A DNA stretch of 64,000 bases from contig CAKTGF010000007.1 in the NCBI GenBank assembly GCA_934561395.1, positions 12,812 through 76,811 on the forward strand. Reading direction: 5' to 3'. This DNA comes from an uncultured Eubacterium sp. Lineage in GTDB: Bacteria; Bacillota; Clostridia; Oscillospirales; Acutalibacteraceae. The notes below the pieces were generated by a model. That model did not search any database and was not told where the DNA came from. It was given only the letters and a program-made list of their open reading frames with translations. The translations under genes and the position numbers were made by a program. This document shows, in pieces, positions 26,154-34,911 of the stretch (position 1 is its first letter; each line of letters begins with the position of its first letter).

Positions 26154-26831
26154 TTACTTCTCAATCTCTCTGTTGTTATAAAGCTCTTTCATTTCGTCAA
26201 GGGGCTTTTGCATAAGTTTTTCAAGCAGCTCCTCAAAGGTGCCGTCCTTGATTTCCTGAACTCTCTCTGTTAAGTGCTTGCTTTCCGGTGCAAGATATTT
26301 TCCGTTAAGTCTTCTTGCAAGCAAGGCAACCTGTGGGTGCGAAATGCCGGCAGGGCATCTTGATGAGCAAACGCCGCACATTACACAGTCAAAACTTTCC
26401 TCGGCGCATTTTTCAAATTCGCCACGCTGAGCATAGGCGATGTATTGCATAACATTTAAGCCCTGGGTGCAGGCATTGGTGCAGGCATTGCAGCCAACGC
26501 AAGCATAAATTTCGGGATAAAGCTGCATCATAATTTGCTCTGTGGGTGCAACCTTTTCAATGTCGTAAGCCTCTTTAACAAGCGGAAAGAAGGGAAGAGT
26601 TGCAATATACATATTGTCCTCAACCTTTGTTTGGCATGCAAGGCAGGCCTTTAACTCCCTGTCGCCCTTAATTCTGTAAATTGTTGCACAAGCACCGCAG
26701 AAGCCGTTACGGCAGCCGCAACCTCTTTTTAACTGATAGCCGGAATATTCCATAGCGCCCATAATTGTAAGGTTTGAAGGTACTTCGTATTTTTTACCGA
26801 AAAGGTAAATGTTTACCATATTATTTTCCAT
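26154..26831 (-). CDS. Fumarate reductase iron-sulfur subunit, FrdB/TfrB-like
   Basis: A 225-residue electron carrier. The [2Fe-2S] ferredoxin domain has CGCRNGFCGAC (Cys40, Cys45, Cys48) and a later ACLAC. Two complete [4Fe-4S] motifs follow: CVGCNACTNAC, and CVMCGVCSSRCP near residue 150. Classical FrdB has a [3Fe-4S] cluster for quinone contact; here all four cysteines are present at both sites, which fits a soluble, non-quinone enzyme. The C-terminal CCG domain found fused in methanogen TfrB is missing, but HdrB in the same operon supplies such domains. AGGAA precedes the ATG. Confidence 0.87.
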   Translation of the reverse strand: MENNMVNIYLFGKKYEVPSNLTIMGAMEYSGYQLKRGCGCRNGFCGACATIYRIKGDRELKACLACQTKVEDNMYIATLPFFPLVKEAYDIEKVAPTEQIMMQLYPEIYACVGCNACTNACTQGLNVMQYIAYAQRGEFEKCAEESFDCVMCGVCSSRCPAGISHPQVALLARRLNGKYLAPESKHLTERVQEIKDGTFEELLEKLMQKPLDEMKELYNNREIEK

Positions 26832-26852
26832 AACTGTTCCTAACCCCCTAAA

Positions 26853-27680
26853 TTAATATTCATCTGGCAATTCGTCAAGCTGGTCACAACGGAAAACCGG
26901 TCCGTCCTTGCAAACATACTTATTGCCAATGTTACATCTGCCGCATTTACCAACGCCGCATTTCATTTTTAACTCCATTGTGGTGTAAACCTGGGTTTTG
27001 TCAAAGCCCAGCTCAATTAAACCGGCAAGAGTAAATTTAATCATAATAGGCGGGCCGCAGATAACAGCTGTTTTGTTTGTATCAAAGCCAAGCTCCTTAA
27101 CATAGTTGGGAACAAAGCCAACATGGCCGTCCCAGCCCTCCTGCTCTCTGTCGATGGTAAGGTAAACGTTAATGCCGTCCTCCTTGCACCATTCGTCTAT
27201 GATTTCCTTGTAGTCAACAAGGTCATCCATTGAGCGTGAGCCGTAAACTATATCAATTTTGCCGTAGTTTTCTCTGTTGTCACGGCAGTAGTTGATTACC
27301 GAGCGCAGCGGCGCAAGGCCGATACCGCCGGCAATAAACAACAAATCCTTGCCCTTAAACTCGCTTTCAACGGGAAAGCCGTTGCCGTAAGGGCCACGAA
27401 TGGTAATTTGCTGGCCAACCTCCATATCGTGGAGCCAGTTGGTAAGGCAGCCGCACTTTTTAATGCTGAATTCCATAAAATCCTTGTTTGTGGGCGATGA
27501 GGTAATTGAAAACATAGCCTCGCCGCTGCCGGGAATTGAAAGCATTGCGCATTGACCGGGAATGTGCTCAAACACCTTGCCGCCGCCAAGGGCGTTAACT
27601 CTAAAGGTTTTAACATCCGGTGTGTCAATTCTTATATCGGTAACCTCGCCGATAGCAGGAATTAAAGTATCGTTATTCAT
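26853..27680 (-). CDS. FlxA-like NAD(P)H-oxidising FAD/[2Fe-2S] subunit
   Basis: A 275-residue protein of the ferredoxin-NADP reductase-like family that includes sulfhydrogenase gamma, AsrB, PyrK and FlxA. FAD domain to about residue 105 (PGQCAMLSIPG, FSITSSP), then an NAD domain with LLFIAGGIGLAPLRS and VICGPPIMI. A C-terminal cysteine loop, KCGVGKCGRCN...C, binds a [2Fe-2S] cluster. In Flx-Hdr complexes this subunit takes hydride from NADH and passes electrons to the MvhD-like subunit. It shares a 1-nt TAATG-type junction with the gene before it, implying coupled synthesis. Confidence 0.82.
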   Translation of the reverse strand: MNNDTLIPAIGEVTDIRIDTPDVKTFRVNALGGGKVFEHIPGQCAMLSIPGSGEAMFSITSSPTNKDFMEFSIKKCGCLTNWLHDMEVGQQITIRGPYGNGFPVESEFKGKDLLFIAGGIGLAPLRSVINYCRDNRENYGKIDIVYGSRSMDDLVDYKEIIDEWCKEDGINVYLTIDREQEGWDGHVGFVPNYVKELGFDTNKTAVICGPPIMIKFTLAGLIELGFDKTQVYTTMELKMKCGVGKCGRCNIGNKYVCKDGPVFRCDQLDELPDEY

Positions 27681-28699
27681 TACTCATTCACCTCCAAAGC
27701 CTTTGCAACCTTAACAATGTTCATTGAAATCGGGCATTTTGCAAGGCATCTTCCGCAGCCTACGCAGCCGAATTCGCCGCCGTTATTTTCAGGAAAATAA
27801 ACAAGCTTGTGCATAAAGCGCTGCCTAAAGCGCTCAAGCTGTGATGTTCTTGGGTTGCCGTGAGCCATTTTTGTGAAATCGCTGTACATACAGCTGTCCC
27901 AGCATCTGAACTTTTTAATGCCGTTGCCGGTGTCAAACTCTCTTATATCGTAGCATTGGCAGGTTGGGCACACAAAGGTGCAGGTGCCGCAGCCCAGGCA
28001 GGATTCCGAAAGGCCTGCCCATTTTTCACTTTTGAAAAGGTCAAGGAGTTGGGCGTCCTTAAGGCTGTCAAAGCTTACTTTCGCAAGGGGAAGCTTTGAC
28101 ATAACGGTTTTAATGGCAGCCTTTGCGCTGTCAACCGTGCTGTCCTCTGCCTCGGTTAATACAGATTTAATTTTTTCAACAAGAGCAACACCCTTGTCGG
28201 TAGCAGGGTCAAGGTAAAGCTCGTTTCCGATTACCCAAGCCTTAACATCGCCCTCGGGGTCTGAGGAATCTATGCCAAAGCTTTGGCAAAAGCAGGTTTC
28301 CTCGGGTCTGCCGCAGGAAAGTGAAATAATTGTTCCGTGGTCACGCCTGTTTTTGTAATATGTATCAATCGGGTCAACAAGATAAACCTTGTCAAGAATA
28401 CCGAATGAGCGAACATCGCAGGCCCTTACGCCGAAAACAACAAAATCTTCACACTCCGAGCGAGTGTCTGTAATTTCGATTTTCTTATCCTTCATTTTAA
28501 CATCGTAAAGATTTTCTGTTTGAGGGAAGAAGAAATCCTTTGCGGAACGGTTGGTGTTGAGCTTTTTGGTAAGGCTCATACCGTCCTTATACTCGTCAAA
28601 AACAGCAACGCCGTTTTTGTCTGTGGGGATGTATAATTTTTCAATATCGTTAATTGCGTTAAAAAGCGCCGATATATTATCCATAGAAATTTTAAACAT
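27680..28699 (-). CDS. FlxB-like iron-sulfur subunit (HydB/AsrA family)
   Basis: A 339-residue protein resembling sulfhydrogenase beta and AsrA. It has an N-terminal unknown fold with VVFGVRACDVRSFGILD, then two C-terminal [4Fe-4S] motifs, CLGCGTCTFVCPTCQC and CVGCGRCLAKCPISMN. It transfers electrons between the FAD subunit and the Hdr core in Flx-type complexes. A further Cys-rich stretch, SCGRPEETCFCQS, may hold another cluster. It overlaps both neighbours by one base (stop/start TAATG), so subunit stoichiometry is probably fixed by coupling. Confidence 0.78.
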   Translation of the reverse strand: MFKISMDNISALFNAINDIEKLYIPTDKNGVAVFDEYKDGMSLTKKLNTNRSAKDFFFPQTENLYDVKMKDKKIEITDTRSECEDFVVFGVRACDVRSFGILDKVYLVDPIDTYYKNRRDHGTIISLSCGRPEETCFCQSFGIDSSDPEGDVKAWVIGNELYLDPATDKGVALVEKIKSVLTEAEDSTVDSAKAAIKTVMSKLPLAKVSFDSLKDAQLLDLFKSEKWAGLSESCLGCGTCTFVCPTCQCYDIREFDTGNGIKKFRCWDSCMYSDFTKMAHGNPRTSQLERFRQRFMHKLVYFPENNGGEFGCVGCGRCLAKCPISMNIVKVAKALEVNE

Positions 28700-29676
28700 T
28701 ACTCGGCACCCCCTCTTTCATAAATAATGCCGGGCTCGGGGTCGTCAAATGTAAAGTTAACAACAGGGGGCCTTGTTTCAAAATCGGCGCCTGCCTGGTA
28801 TTCCCCGTAAAGCTCGTTAGCGTCTTTAATGAATTTTCTGTTTAAAAGATGAAGCGGAATATGCTGTGGGCATACTCTTGAACATTCGCCGCAGTCTGTG
28901 CATCTGCCTGCCACATGAAAGGCACGGATAATGTGGAACATGCTTTCCTCAAAGCTGTTTGCGGCAGCCTTTTGAGCAACGCCTGAATTATCGTTATCAA
29001 ACACACATTTTTCGCAGCTGCATGCAGGGCAAACATTTCTGCAGGCATTGCAGCGAATACATTTTGAAAGTTCGTTTTGCCAAAAAGCAAAACGCTCCTC
29101 AGGGGTCATAGCCTCAAGCTTTTCTACCATATCAAAGCGGTTGCAATCCTCAACAATCTCGCCGTTGTCGCCAAGCAGTTCGTCATAAATAACAATTTTC
29201 TTGCTTTTGCAGGATAAGCAGCGCTCTGCCATAACCTCATGTTGTGGAATTTCAACAGTGTCGCCGTAAATGGTTTCAACCTTGATGGTTGAGCCGTCAT
29301 ATATCTTTGAAATGCCGCTGATACCCCGTGCCTTGATTTTTTCAATATCCGTTTTGCCAAAGCACTCAATGCCTATAATATAAACATTGTCACGGTTAAC
29401 TCTGTGCTCCTTGATAAGCTGAACAAGGCTGTAGGAATCGCAGGGCTTAAGGAAAACAAGGATTTTGCCGTCCTTTTTGCTTTCTTTAATAAGGTATTTT
29501 GAAAGGTTAGCGCAGGCAAGGCTGTTATAAACGAATTTGGCGTCAAGCTCCTCTGTCGATGTGAAAACGGCAGGGGTAATGTCGTAATCAAATTCGCCTG
29601 TTTCCCATGCAAGCACTCTGTTTACTGTTCCGTTTTGGAGGAGCTCCTTTGCACGGTTAATCATTCTGTCTTGCAT
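28699..29676 (-). CDS. FlxC-like iron-sulfur subunit
   Basis: A 325-residue protein. The N-terminal half resembles the F420-hydrogenase beta/AsrA-type region (LKPCDSYSLVQLIKEHRV). A middle cysteine site RCLSCKSKK is followed by two [4Fe-4S] motifs, CIRCNACRNVCPACSC and CTDCGECSRVCPQHIP. It is similar in layout to the next gene but distinct in sequence, as expected for paired FlxB/FlxC subunits. It overlaps the MvhD/FlxD-like gene by 16 bases and the FlxB-like gene by one. Which of the two is B and which is C is by analogy only. Confidence 0.75.
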   Translation of the reverse strand: MQDRMINRAKELLQNGTVNRVLAWETGEFDYDITPAVFTSTEELDAKFVYNSLACANLSKYLIKESKKDGKILVFLKPCDSYSLVQLIKEHRVNRDNVYIIGIECFGKTDIEKIKARGISGISKIYDGSTIKVETIYGDTVEIPQHEVMAERCLSCKSKKIVIYDELLGDNGEIVEDCNRFDMVEKLEAMTPEERFAFWQNELSKCIRCNACRNVCPACSCEKCVFDNDNSGVAQKAAANSFEESMFHIIRAFHVAGRCTDCGECSRVCPQHIPLHLLNRKFIKDANELYGEYQAGADFETRPPVVNFTFDDPEPGIIYERGGAE

Positions 29677-30104
29677 CGTAAATCCTCCAATCTCTTGTTT
29701 TCGCCGAGTGAAATAATGGTTTCAACAAATGAATTCATGGTTTCGGCGAATTTTTGACCCTCTGCGGCGGATACCCATTCAACACGGGTTCTGCCCTTTT
29801 CAATGCCAAGATAATCAAGCATTGAGAAAAGCAGGGTCATTCTTCTTCTTGCATAATAGTTGCCTGTGGTGTAGTGGCAGTCGCCCGGGTGGCAGCCGCA
29901 CATGATTACACCGTCTGCTCCTCTTTGAAACGCCCTTAAAATAAACATTGGGTTAACACGGCAAGAGCAGGGCACACGAATAATTTTAATATCTGCGGGA
30001 TAATTAAGTCGATTTGTGCCGGCTAAATCAGCACCGGCGTATGAACACCAGTTGCAGCAGAATGCAACAATAGTAGGTTTAAATTCTTTATTTTCTATTT
30101 GCAT
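29661..30104 (-). CDS. MvhD/FlxD-like [2Fe-2S] hydrogenase-type adaptor subunit
   Basis: A 147-residue protein that docks an electron-input module onto HdrA. Conserved cysteines occur as FCCNWCSYAGAD, RVPCSCRVNP and MCGCHPGDCHY, the signature of MvhD-family proteins, which carry one [2Fe-2S] cluster. In methanogens MvhD links Mvh hydrogenase to Hdr; in FlxABCD-HdrABC the FlxD subunit does the same for the NADH module. Its position between hdrA (10-base overlap) and the Flx genes (16-base overlap) matches that role. Confidence 0.88.
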   Translation of the reverse strand: MQIENKEFKPTIVAFCCNWCSYAGADLAGTNRLNYPADIKIIRVPCSCRVNPMFILRAFQRGADGVIMCGCHPGDCHYTTGNYYARRRMTLLFSMLDYLGIEKGRTRVEWVSAAEGQKFAETMNSFVETIISLGENKRLEDLRCKTE

Positions 30105-32089
30105 ATTGCATCTACCTCCGCCATAATTTGCCTGTTAGAGAAGCCGTTCAAATCCATAGCGCCGCTTGGGCATGCAACGGTGCAGGCACCGCAGCCCTGG
30201 CAAACAGCCGGGTTAACGCTTGCAACCCTGCGAATGGCAGTTGTTCTGTCAGGCATTCTGAATTCCTTGTCAACATAGGTAATTGCGCCGTATGGGCAAA
30301 CCTTTTCACAGCTTGAACAGCCGTTGCACATTAATTCATCGCTGTGGGCAACACATGGGTTACAGGTTAATTTGTCTTTAACCAAAAGGCCGATTACCTT
30401 TGCCGCACAGGCACTTGCCTGTGATACGGTTTCGGGAATATCCTTGGGACCCTGGCACATACCGCTTAAAAATACACCTGCGGTAGGGCTTTCAACAGGT
30501 CTGAGCTTTGGATGAGCCTCTGTGAAGAAATCGTTGGTATCTATTGATGCGGTAAGCATTGTTGCAAGGGGTCTTGCGCTCTTGTCAGGCTCAATTGCCG
30601 CAGCAAGAACCACCATGTCGGCATCAATATGCAGCTGCTCGTTGGCAATAAGGTCAGACGCCTGAACCTTAAGTTTGCCGTTTTCGGGAACAACCTTGCC
30701 AACCATTCCCTTAATATAGTGAACGCCGTATTCCTCAACGGCTCTGCGATAAAATTCGTCAAAATTCTTACCCGGGGTACGAACATCAATGTAGAAAACA
30801 TAAACATCGGTGTCGGGGTATTTTTCACGGGTAAGCATTGCGTGCTTTGCTGTGTACATGCAGCAAACTTTTGAACAGTAGGGCTTGCCCTTGCTGTCAA
30901 CACCATCGCAGCGGGAGCCTACGCACTGAACAAATACTATTGTTTTCGGATGCTTGCGGTCGCTGGGACGGAGAAGTGTTCCGCTTGTAGGGCCGGCGGC
31001 ATTCATAAGTCTTTCATATTCAAGTGAAGTTACAACATCGGGGCTTTGGCTGTAAGCAAATTCGTCAAACTTGTCAACCTTAATGGGGTTAAAGCCTGTT
31101 GCAACAACAATTGCGCCGTACTTAGCCTCAACAAATTCGTCCTTAGCGTCGTAATTGATAGCGCCTGCGGCACAAACCGTTGAGCAAAGTCCACATTTTC
31201 CTGTTTTAAGCTTGATGCAGTAGTTGGGGTCGATTGTTGCAACCTTCGGCACTGCCTGAGCAAAAGGAATATATACTGCGTGGCGATTGTCCATTCCCAG
31301 GTTAAATTCGTTTGGAACCTTTTTCATGGGGCATTTTTCTGTGCATAAGCCGCAGCCTGTGCAAATGTCCTCGTTAACATATCTTGCCTTTTTCTTAATT
31401 TTAACGCTGAAATTGCCTACAAAGCCCTTAACCTCTTCAACCTCGCTGTAGGAATAAATCTTAATTTTTTCCTGCTGAGCTGCCTCAACCATTTTTGGGG
31501 TCAAAATACATGCTGCACAGTCAAGAGTGGGGAAAGTTTTATCAATCTGCGCCATTTTGCCGCCGATGGTGGGAGATTTTTCAACAATGTCAACCTCAAA
31601 GCCTGCCTCGGCAATATCAAGGGCTGTTTGAATACCGGCAATGCCTCCGCCGATAACAAGGGCACGCTTTGTTACAGGGCTTTCGCCTGCTGTAAGCGGT
31701 GTGTTAAGATGAACCTTTGCAATGGCTGCCCTGCCAAGTATAATTGCCTTTTCTGTGGCGGTGGCCATATCCTTATGTATCCAAGAGCATTGCTCACGAA
31801 TGTTGGCAATCTCGACCATATAGGGGTTCAAGCCCACCGAAGCGGCAGCCTTTCTAAAGGTATTTTCGTGCATTCTCGGAGAGCAGGAGCAAATAACAAC
31901 ACCTGTTAAGTGATGCTCTTTGATAGCGTCCTTTACCAGGTTTTGACCTGCCTCGGAGCACATATATTGGTAGTCGGTAGAGAAAACAACGCCCGGTTCG
32001 TTTTTAAGTGTTTCGGCAACCTGATGAACATCAACGGTGCCTGCAATATTACTACCGCACCAGCATACAAATACGCCAATTCTTTGCAT
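30095..32089 (-). CDS. hdrA: HdrA, flavin-bifurcating heterodisulfide reductase subunit A
   Basis: A 664-residue FAD/iron-sulfur protein, the bifurcating centre of Hdr complexes. N-terminal cluster domain with CWCGSNIAG and the SCSPRMHENTFRK block, then a thioredoxin-reductase-like FAD fold (ALVIGGGIAGIQTALDIA) with the inserted ferredoxin motif CTGCGLCTEKCP and a second C-x-C-x2-C site (KCGLCSTVC). Two C-terminal [4Fe-4S] motifs, CNGCSSCEKVCP and CQGCGACTVACP, are the likely route to ferredoxin. Full family length and all expected motifs, including LDCAACILTPKMVEA. It splits electron pairs: one electron goes to a high-potential acceptor through HdrBC, one to ferredoxin. Confidence 0.93.
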   Translation of the reverse strand: MQRIGVFVCWCGSNIAGTVDVHQVAETLKNEPGVVFSTDYQYMCSEAGQNLVKDAIKEHHLTGVVICSCSPRMHENTFRKAAASVGLNPYMVEIANIREQCSWIHKDMATATEKAIILGRAAIAKVHLNTPLTAGESPVTKRALVIGGGIAGIQTALDIAEAGFEVDIVEKSPTIGGKMAQIDKTFPTLDCAACILTPKMVEAAQQEKIKIYSYSEVEEVKGFVGNFSVKIKKKARYVNEDICTGCGLCTEKCPMKKVPNEFNLGMDNRHAVYIPFAQAVPKVATIDPNYCIKLKTGKCGLCSTVCAAGAINYDAKDEFVEAKYGAIVVATGFNPIKVDKFDEFAYSQSPDVVTSLEYERLMNAAGPTSGTLLRPSDRKHPKTIVFVQCVGSRCDGVDSKGKPYCSKVCCMYTAKHAMLTREKYPDTDVYVFYIDVRTPGKNFDEFYRRAVEEYGVHYIKGMVGKVVPENGKLKVQASDLIANEQLHIDADMVVLAAAIEPDKSARPLATMLTASIDTNDFFTEAHPKLRPVESPTAGVFLSGMCQGPKDIPETVSQASACAAKVIGLLVKDKLTCNPCVAHSDELMCNGCSSCEKVCPYGAITYVDKEFRMPDRTTAIRRVASVNPAVCQGCGACTVACPSGAMDLNGFSNRQIMAEVDAICK

Positions 32090-32104
32090 TTTTGTGTTTC
32101 CTCC

Positions 32105-32494
32105 TTACTTTGTGTATTTTCTGAACGCACTGACAATCGCCTGCTGGGGAATGTCGTCGTTAACAATTGCGGGAATATCCTGTGGCTTTAAGTGGTTTGC
32201 GCCCTGCTTGCGAATAACCTCAAGCCTTACAGCCTCAACAAGGTTTGCCGGCTCAACGCCCCTTGGGCATCTTTCAACACAGGCAAAGCAGGTTAAGCAG
32301 TTGTAAAGGGAATCGCTGTTAAGCAGCGGCTCAATGTTGCCGCTTTCAACCATATATACAAATTGGTGTGGATGATATTCCATGTTATCAAAAGACGGGC
32401 AGGTGGCAGAGCATTTGCCGCATCTCATACATTTACGAGCGTTAGTGCCTGAAACTTCAAGGATACGCTCTTTTAATTCTTTATTCTTATCCAT
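32105..32494 (-). CDS. hdrC: HdrC, iron-sulfur subunit
   Basis: A 129-residue ferredoxin-like protein with two [4Fe-4S] motifs, CMRCGKCSATCPSF and CLTCFACVERCPRG, followed by a short helical tail. HdrC carries electrons from the HdrA flavin to HdrB. It starts 10 bp after hdrB and ends 15 bp before hdrA. Length and motif spacing are standard. Confidence 0.92.
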   Translation of the reverse strand: MDKNKELKERILEVSGTNARKCMRCGKCSATCPSFDNMEYHPHQFVYMVESGNIEPLLNSDSLYNCLTCFACVERCPRGVEPANLVEAVRLEVIRKQGANHLKPQDIPAIVNDDIPQQAIVSAFRKYTK

Positions 32495-32504
32495 AGAGTC
32501 CTCC

Positions 32505-33287
32505 TTATTTCACACCAAGCGCCTCGGCAAGTATTTCTGTAAAATACTTAACCGGAATATCGTAATCGGTAGCGTTTTTGTCAAGGTTGTAAAGGCAAAG
32601 GGGGCAGGCGGTAATTACTGCCTCTGCACCGCAGTTAACTGCATTTTCAAGCACTGCGTTAGCCTTTTTCTTTGCAATCTCATTATTTTCAACGGTAATA
32701 TAACCGCCGCAGCATTCGTTACGCATTGAATATTTAACAGGCTCTGCGCCCAATGCCTTAATGAAATCCTCTAAAATGGTAGGATTTTCAGGGTCGTCCA
32801 TTTGCATAACCTTGCTGGGCCTTAAAAGCAGGCAGCCGTAATATGGGGCAATTTTCATGCCCTTTAACGGGTTAACAACCTTTTTGCGGATTTCGTCAAA
32901 GCCGATTTTGTCACGCAAAAGCTCAAGATAGTGAATTACATTGGTTTCGCCGTTGTATTCCTCGTCAAGCTTAAGGTATCTGTTTACCTTTGCGGCAATC
33001 TGAGTGTCGGTTTTCATAACATTGTTTACCTGCTTTATAACATTGTGGCAGGCGGAGCACATGGTTACAAGGTCCTGGCCCTTTTCCTTAGCCTGATTAA
33101 GAGCTCTGACTGATGAAAGCTTTGTTGCAACATCATTTCTTCCGATTGTGAAAACACCGCCGCAGCATTGCCAATCCTCAAGCTCTTGCAGCTCTATGCC
33201 AAGAGCCTGAGCAGAAAGTCGGGCATATTTATCAAGGTCCTTTGCCTTTGTTTTTAATGTGCAACCCGGATAATAACTGTATGTCAT
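32505..33287 (-). CDS. hdrB: HdrB, CCG-domain catalytic or transfer subunit
   Basis: A 260-residue protein with two CCG domains (C-x30s-CC-x30s-C-x2-C). The first runs from YYPGCT through WQCCGG to CSACHN; the second from YYGCLL through NECCGG to CPLCLYN. In methanogens these bind two noncubane [4Fe-4S] clusters that reduce the CoM-CoB heterodisulfide. In this operon no disulfide substrate (such as DsrC) is encoded, but FrdAB is, so HdrB may hand electrons to FrdB, comparable to the HdrB-like half fused in methanogen TfrB. GAGGAAA precedes the ATG. Confidence 0.92.
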   Translation of the reverse strand: MTYSYYPGCTLKTKAKDLDKYARLSAQALGIELQELEDWQCCGGVFTIGRNDVATKLSSVRALNQAKEKGQDLVTMCSACHNVIKQVNNVMKTDTQIAAKVNRYLKLDEEYNGETNVIHYLELLRDKIGFDEIRKKVVNPLKGMKIAPYYGCLLLRPSKVMQMDDPENPTILEDFIKALGAEPVKYSMRNECCGGYITVENNEIAKKKANAVLENAVNCGAEAVITACPLCLYNLDKNATDYDIPVKYFTEILAEALGVK

Positions 33288-33329
33288 TGCTATTTCCTCA
33301 CTGATAATAAAAGTTTTATTTGGCTGTGG

Positions 33330-34706
33330 TTAAACCATTTGCTCGGGGTGGAATACCTCGTCGAATTTTTCTGCTGTAAGGAAGCCTAATTCAACGCAGG
33401 CCTCTTTAAGAGAAATATTGTCTTTAAATGCCTTTTTAGCGGTTTTTGCCGCATTTTCGTAGCCGATGTACGGGTTAAGTGCGGTTACAAGCATAAGTGA
33501 GTTGTGAAGATTGTTATACATTTTATCTTCGTTTGCCTTAATGCCCACTGCGCAGTTGTCGTTAAAGCTTATCATAACCTCGCTTAAAAGCCTTACAGAT
33601 TGTGTAAAGTTATAAATTATAACGGGCATAAATACATTAAGTTCAAAGTTACCCTGTGATGCGGCAAAACCGATTGCTGCGTCGTTGCCCATAACCTGAA
33701 CTGCAACCATGGTTACAGCCTCGCACTGGGTTGGGTTAACCTTGCCCGGCATAATTGATGAGCCCGGCTCGTTTTCGGGGATTTTGATTTCTCCAAGGCC
33801 AAGCCTTGGGCCCGAAGCAAGCCATCTTACATCGTTTGCCATTTTCATAAGGTCTGCGGCAAGTGCCTTTAATGCACCGTGTGCAAAAACGATTTCGTCC
33901 TTTGATGTAAGTGCGTGGAACTTGTTTGGTGCGGTAATGAAATCTTTACCTGTGATTTGTGAAACTGCCTTTGCGACCTCGGTGTCAAAGCCGGCAGGTG
34001 CGTTAAGACCTGTTCCTACCGCTGTGCCGCCAAGTGCCAGCTCCTTAAGCTCGGGAAGAGCAATTTCAAGCAGCCTTCTGTCTTTTTCAAGGCTGGTTCT
34101 CCAGCCGCTGATTTCCTGGCTGAAGGTAATAGGTGTAGCGTCCTGAAGGTGAGTTCTGCCGCTTTTAACAATGCCCTCATGGTCTTTTTCAAGCTTTTTA
34201 AGTGTTGCAATAAGCTTGTCAAGAGCAGGAAATACCTTTTCCTCAATACCCAAAACAGCCGCAATGCTCATAGCGGTTGGGAAGGTGTCGTTTGAGGATT
34301 GGCTCATATTAATATCGTCGTTTGGATGAAGAAGCTTTTTGCCTGCAATTTCGTTGCCTCTGTTTGCAATAACCTCGTTAGCATTCATATTTGACTGCGT
34401 GCCTGAGCCGGTCTGCCAAACAACAAGGGGAAAGTGCTCGTTAAGAGAGCCGCTCATTACCTCGTTGCAGGCTTGAGAAATTGCCGCTAATTTTTCGTCA
34501 GTCATTTTTTCAGGCTTCAAAATGTTATTAGCAATAGCTGCTGCCTTCTTTAAAACGCCGAATGCGTGTGTGATTTCTCTGGGCATAACCTCAATGCCCA
34601 CACCGATTTTAAAGTTTTCGTGGCTGCGCTCGGTTTGTGCTGCCCAATATTTGTCGGCAGGCACCTTAACCTCGCCCATTGAATCGTGTTCAATACGATA
34701 TTCCAT
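33330..34706 (-). CDS. fumC: Class II fumarase
   Basis: A 458-residue fumarate hydratase of the iron-independent class. The family signature GSSIMPGKVNPTQCE is present, with TGSGTQSNMNANEV, SQSSNDTFPT and KSGRTHLQDATP marking the active site. It makes fumarate from malate (or the reverse). It opens the operon that encodes the fumarate reductase, so fumarate formation and use are co-regulated. The start at 34706 has GGAGG 9 bases upstream; an ATG five codons earlier contains that ribosome site and is rejected. The 42-bp gap to hdrB has no terminator. Confidence 0.96.
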   Translation of the reverse strand: MEYRIEHDSMGEVKVPADKYWAAQTERSHENFKIGVGIEVMPREITHAFGVLKKAAAIANNILKPEKMTDEKLAAISQACNEVMSGSLNEHFPLVVWQTGSGTQSNMNANEVIANRGNEIAGKKLLHPNDDINMSQSSNDTFPTAMSIAAVLGIEEKVFPALDKLIATLKKLEKDHEGIVKSGRTHLQDATPITFSQEISGWRTSLEKDRRLLEIALPELKELALGGTAVGTGLNAPAGFDTEVAKAVSQITGKDFITAPNKFHALTSKDEIVFAHGALKALAADLMKMANDVRWLASGPRLGLGEIKIPENEPGSSIMPGKVNPTQCEAVTMVAVQVMGNDAAIGFAASQGNFELNVFMPVIIYNFTQSVRLLSEVMISFNDNCAVGIKANEDKMYNNLHNSLMLVTALNPYIGYENAAKTAKKAFKDNISLKEACVELGFLTAEKFDEVFHPEQMV

Positions 34707-34749
34707 AACATCTACCTCCATAAAATACTAATATAGTTTACCGTCAATT

Positions 34750-34777
34750 ATTATAATATAAATTTAGAAGTATTCAA
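34750..34777 (-). promoter_or_regulatory. Promoter of the fumarate-Hdr-Flx operon
   Basis: On the minus strand, TTGAAT, 16 bp, TATAAT, 44 bp before the fumC start. It is the only clear promoter seen for the eleven genes down to 23299. Confidence 0.65.
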
Positions 34778-34863
34778 CCCTTTTTGTTAAAAAAATAACG
34801 ATGTTATATCAACTTTGTCTGTTTCAACAAATATAAACAAAAAATGCGTTAAAAATATAACAA

Positions 34864-34906
34864 AATAACAATACCTATGGAACACAATTCCATAGGTATT
34901 GTTATT
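34864..34906. terminator. GH127 gene terminator
   Basis: A perfect 19-bp stem beginning AATAACAATACC, loop CACAA, placed between the end of the GH127 gene and the fumarate promoter. The stem is AU-rich at its base rather than ending in a clean U-run. Confidence 0.75.
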
Positions 34907-34911
34907 AATCC

